From Candidatus Lachnoclostridium stercoripullorum (GTDB lineage: Bacteria > Bacillota > Clostridia > Lachnospirales > Lachnospiraceae): DNA of 35,905 nucleotides. Both the position numbers and the translations under genes were made by a program. Below are positions 33,980 through 35,905 of this stretch, piece by piece; the stretch's first letter is position 1, and every line of letters starts with the position of its first letter. The DNA lies in the NCBI GenBank assembly GCA_019114845.1, contig DXEU01000101.1, positions 1-35,905 of the forward strand, given 5' to 3'. The notes beneath the pieces were generated by a model. The model was not told where the DNA came from. It did no database searches and was given only the letters and a program-made list of their open reading frames with translations.

Positions 33980-35677
33980 TTACTGTGCAAGCCAGACATT
34001 GTTGAACGGAGAGGTTACTATCATCTGGCTGTCGGCGCGAAGGATCGCGTCGTTGACTCTCTCGGAAACCGCCCAGTTTCTGCACTCATACGCGTAGTAG
34101 AGACCAGTGTACTCACTCATCACCTGCTTCATGATCTCGTCGTAGATGGCGGTTCTCTCTTCCTGGTCGGTGAGGGAGAATGCCTCAACCAGCTTGGCGT
34201 CGATCTCCTCGTTGGTGTATCCGCCGGCGTTGGAGGAAGCGTGGATGGTCTGGGTGTTGAAGAACTTATCCAGGTATCCGTAGGGATCCGGGTTGCTGTT
34301 CCAGCTCACGCCGTAGCTGTTCACCGCGTCAGACTGCCAGGAGTCAACAACGGAAGCGGACCACTCGGCCATGGTGGAGGAAACGATCTCCAGGTTTACG
34401 CCGATCTCGCCCCAGTAGTACTGAAGCATCTGCGCCATCTTCTCACGGGAGGTGGTGCTGGCGATGTAGAGGGTCATGTCAAATCCATCGGGATATCCGG
34501 CCTCTGCCAGAAGCGCCTTGGCGCCTTCCGGATCGTAGGCGGGAACCAGATCGTTGTTCTCGGCCTTGTAGCCCCAGGAGTACGCCGTCAGCGGCTGATA
34601 AGCTCTGGTGCCCTCGCCGTACTGGTAAATGCCTGCCACCATAGAGTCGATGTCAACCGCCATGGTCAGAGCCTCGCGGACCTTGGGATCAGCGGTGGGA
34701 CCCTGCTGCAGGTTAAAGCGAACGTATGTAATGCCGGAGCCCGGGATCTGCAGGAGCATGCCCGCATCCTTCGCTCTGGTGATGGCCTCGCCGGACAGGT
34801 ACATGGCGATGTCAACCTCGCCGGTCTGCACTGCGTTGATGGCCTGGTTGGAGTCGGTCACGATGCGGAACTCAACACCGTCAACGTGAGGAGCCTCGCC
34901 CCAGTAGTTGGGGTTCTTTTCCAGAACCACTCTCTCGTCCGTCACAACCTCCTTCAGGATGAAGGGGCCGGAGCCGACGATGTGGGAACCGAAGTCATCG
35001 CCCCATCCCTCAACTTCCTCCTTGGGAACGATGGCGCTTCCAACCTCAGCCAGCTGGTTGAGGAACGGTCCTGCCGGGGATGTCATGTGGATGATGAACT
35101 CGGTGTCGCTGACAACCTCCACATAGTCGAAGAAGTCACGGCATACACGGTCGGTGGGGGACTCTTCCTTACTTCTCTCCAGGGAGTACTTAACGTCCTC
35201 AGCCGTCATCTTGCGGCCCTTGACGTACTGTCCGTCCTGGAAGTATACGTCGTCTCTCAGGGTCATGGTGTAGCTCAGTCCGTCCTCGCTCACCGAATAG
35301 TCGGTAACCAGGTTCGGAAGTATGTCGGTGTAGTCCTCATTCCAGATGAACAGGGTATCCAGAACGCTGTACATAACTGCGCTCTCGTATACGGTGGTAT
35401 ACTGGGCGGGATCCATGGTTCTGGGTGCGGACGGCATGGATACCACCAGGGTTCCTCCGTCTACCGGCTCAGCCTCGAGATCACCGATCTTGATGGAGCC
35501 TGCCAGCTCCTGTCCCTCAGAGCTCGCGTCAGGCGTCAGCCCTGCTCCCGTGGTCTCTGTGGCTGCATCTCCTCCTGCCGCCGTCGTATCGGTGGTGGAA
35601 GAGCCGCCTCCGCAGGCTGCCATGGACAGCGCCATAACCGCCGCCGTCGCAAGGGCTACTAAACGTCTTTTTTTCAT
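33980..35677 (-). CDS. Peptide ABC transporter substrate-binding lipoprotein (family 5)
   Basis: This 565-residue extracellular binding protein captures an oligopeptide or related molecule for the transporter encoded downstream. The lipoprotein signal MKKRRLVALATAAVMALS ends at the lipobox MAAC, followed by a Gly/Ser/Thr-rich tether to about residue 45. Family 5 features include PRTMDPAQYTTVYES, the DDVYFQDGQYVKGRKMTAEDVKYSLERS segment and VREALTMAVDIDSMV. The ATG at 35677 was chosen because AAGGAG is eight bases upstream and because signal peptides begin with MKK; in-frame ATGs at 35683 and 35710 are less well placed. The ligand is unknown. Confidence 0.93.
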   Translation of the reverse strand: MKKRRLVALATAAVMALSMAACGGGSSTTDTTAAGGDAATETTGAGLTPDASSEGQELAGSIKIGDLEAEPVDGGTLVVSMPSAPRTMDPAQYTTVYESAVMYSVLDTLFIWNEDYTDILPNLVTDYSVSEDGLSYTMTLRDDVYFQDGQYVKGRKMTAEDVKYSLERSKEESPTDRVCRDFFDYVEVVSDTEFIIHMTSPAGPFLNQLAEVGSAIVPKEEVEGWGDDFGSHIVGSGPFILKEVVTDERVVLEKNPNYWGEAPHVDGVEFRIVTDSNQAINAVQTGEVDIAMYLSGEAITRAKDAGMLLQIPGSGITYVRFNLQQGPTADPKVREALTMAVDIDSMVAGIYQYGEGTRAYQPLTAYSWGYKAENNDLVPAYDPEGAKALLAEAGYPDGFDMTLYIASTTSREKMAQMLQYYWGEIGVNLEIVSSTMAEWSASVVDSWQSDAVNSYGVSWNSNPDPYGYLDKFFNTQTIHASSNAGGYTNEEIDAKLVEAFSLTDQEERTAIYDEIMKQVMSEYTGLYYAYECRNWAVSERVNDAILRADSQMIVTSPFNNVWLAQ

Positions 35678-35751
35678 AGTCATCTCTCCTTCCCTCATCA
35701 CATTTTTCATAATTGCAAATAATTCTCCTCCGGACAGCTTTGTGCTTTAGC

Positions 35752-35770
35752 AGTGTAATATAATTACACT
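35752..35770. promoter_or_regulatory. Perfect 19-bp palindrome in the peptide-transporter leader
   Basis: AGTGTAAT and ATTACACT are exact reverse complements around ATA. It lies about 95 bases downstream of the proposed start, 75 bp before the gene. It could be a repressor site acting as a roadblock, or an RNA hairpin in the leader. Confidence 0.55.
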
Positions 35771-35868
35771 TTAAAAAACTAAACAGTTCTTTTAAAAAAA
35801 ACAGCGATACATACTTTTCCCTATATCGCCTTTGATCTTCTCCTGTCCGTTGTTAAATTGTTTGCTAT

Positions 35869-35898
35869 ATTATAAACAAATAGTTTTCAAAATGTCAA
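35869..35898 (-). promoter_or_regulatory. Promoter of the peptide-transporter operon
   Basis: On the minus strand a perfect TTGACA (35893-35898) and a perfect TATAAT (35869-35874) are 18 bp apart. The leader to the gene is unusually long, about 185 bases. Nothing else recognisable as a gene is present in 35678-35905. Confidence 0.82.
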
Positions 35899-35905
35899 GC
35901 ACTTT

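Noticed and set aside
33977-35662. A 561-codon plus-strand frame opposite the peptide-binding protein
   Set aside because: It mirrors a bona fide family 5 lipoprotein with signal peptide and ribosome site. The antisense frame is open only because of codon bias.

Overview
The window looks like a high-GC chromosome segment from a spore-forming anaerobic Firmicute, most likely a Lachnospiraceae (Clostridium cluster XIVa) species. This is inferred from a fabH-acpP-fabK-fabD-fabG-fabF-accB-fabZ-accC-accDA cluster using FabK, a long AdhE, a SpmA homologue, strong GGAGG-type ribosome binding sites and AT-rich sigma-A-like promoters. I saw no rRNA, tRNA, CRISPR array, phage gene or transposase.

Layout. 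1-885 is the 3' part of an M20 amidohydrolase. 923-3233 holds a MATE transporter and an orphan spmA, separated by about 370 bp of palindromic and direct repeats plus a terminator. 3337-4865 is a plus-strand cupin-amidohydrolase pair with its own promoter and terminator. 4997-15888, on the minus strand, is a type II fatty-acid synthesis operon. It starts at a near-consensus promoter overlapped by a FabT-like inverted repeat, has a probable second promoter before acpP, and ends with a FabK-like flavoenzyme and probably a Nim-like flavin protein. 16106-19502 is adhE followed by a small-molecule kinase homologue; the adhE promoter carries a candidate Rex site.

19959-23769 is a polar amino-acid ABC transporter operon (binding protein, permease, ATPase) ending in an AbgB-like M20 hydrolase. 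A LysR regulator (24081-25007) is divergent from it, and the shared intergenic region holds nested palindromes. 25065-35677 is a run of ten minus-strand genes: an Opp/Dpp-type peptide transporter (binding protein, two permeases, two ATPases), then an M20 hydrolase, a HAD phosphatase, a metal-dependent amidohydrolase, a cytidylate-kinase-like protein and a Bax-inhibitor-1 family membrane protein. A strong terminator lies between the binding protein and the first permease.

How the parts fit together: the fab/acc genes supply acyl-ACP from acetyl-CoA, AdhE disposes of acetyl-CoA and NADH as ethanol, and two transporter operons are each followed by hydrolases that could process the imported peptides, amino-acid conjugates or related amides. 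Five amidohydrolases of two folds in 36 kb suggest scavenging of amide-linked compounds. The most interesting candidates for undescribed biology are the transporter-hydrolase operons and their palindromic control sites, the FabK-like enzyme coupled to accDA, and the repeat cluster at 2289-2543.
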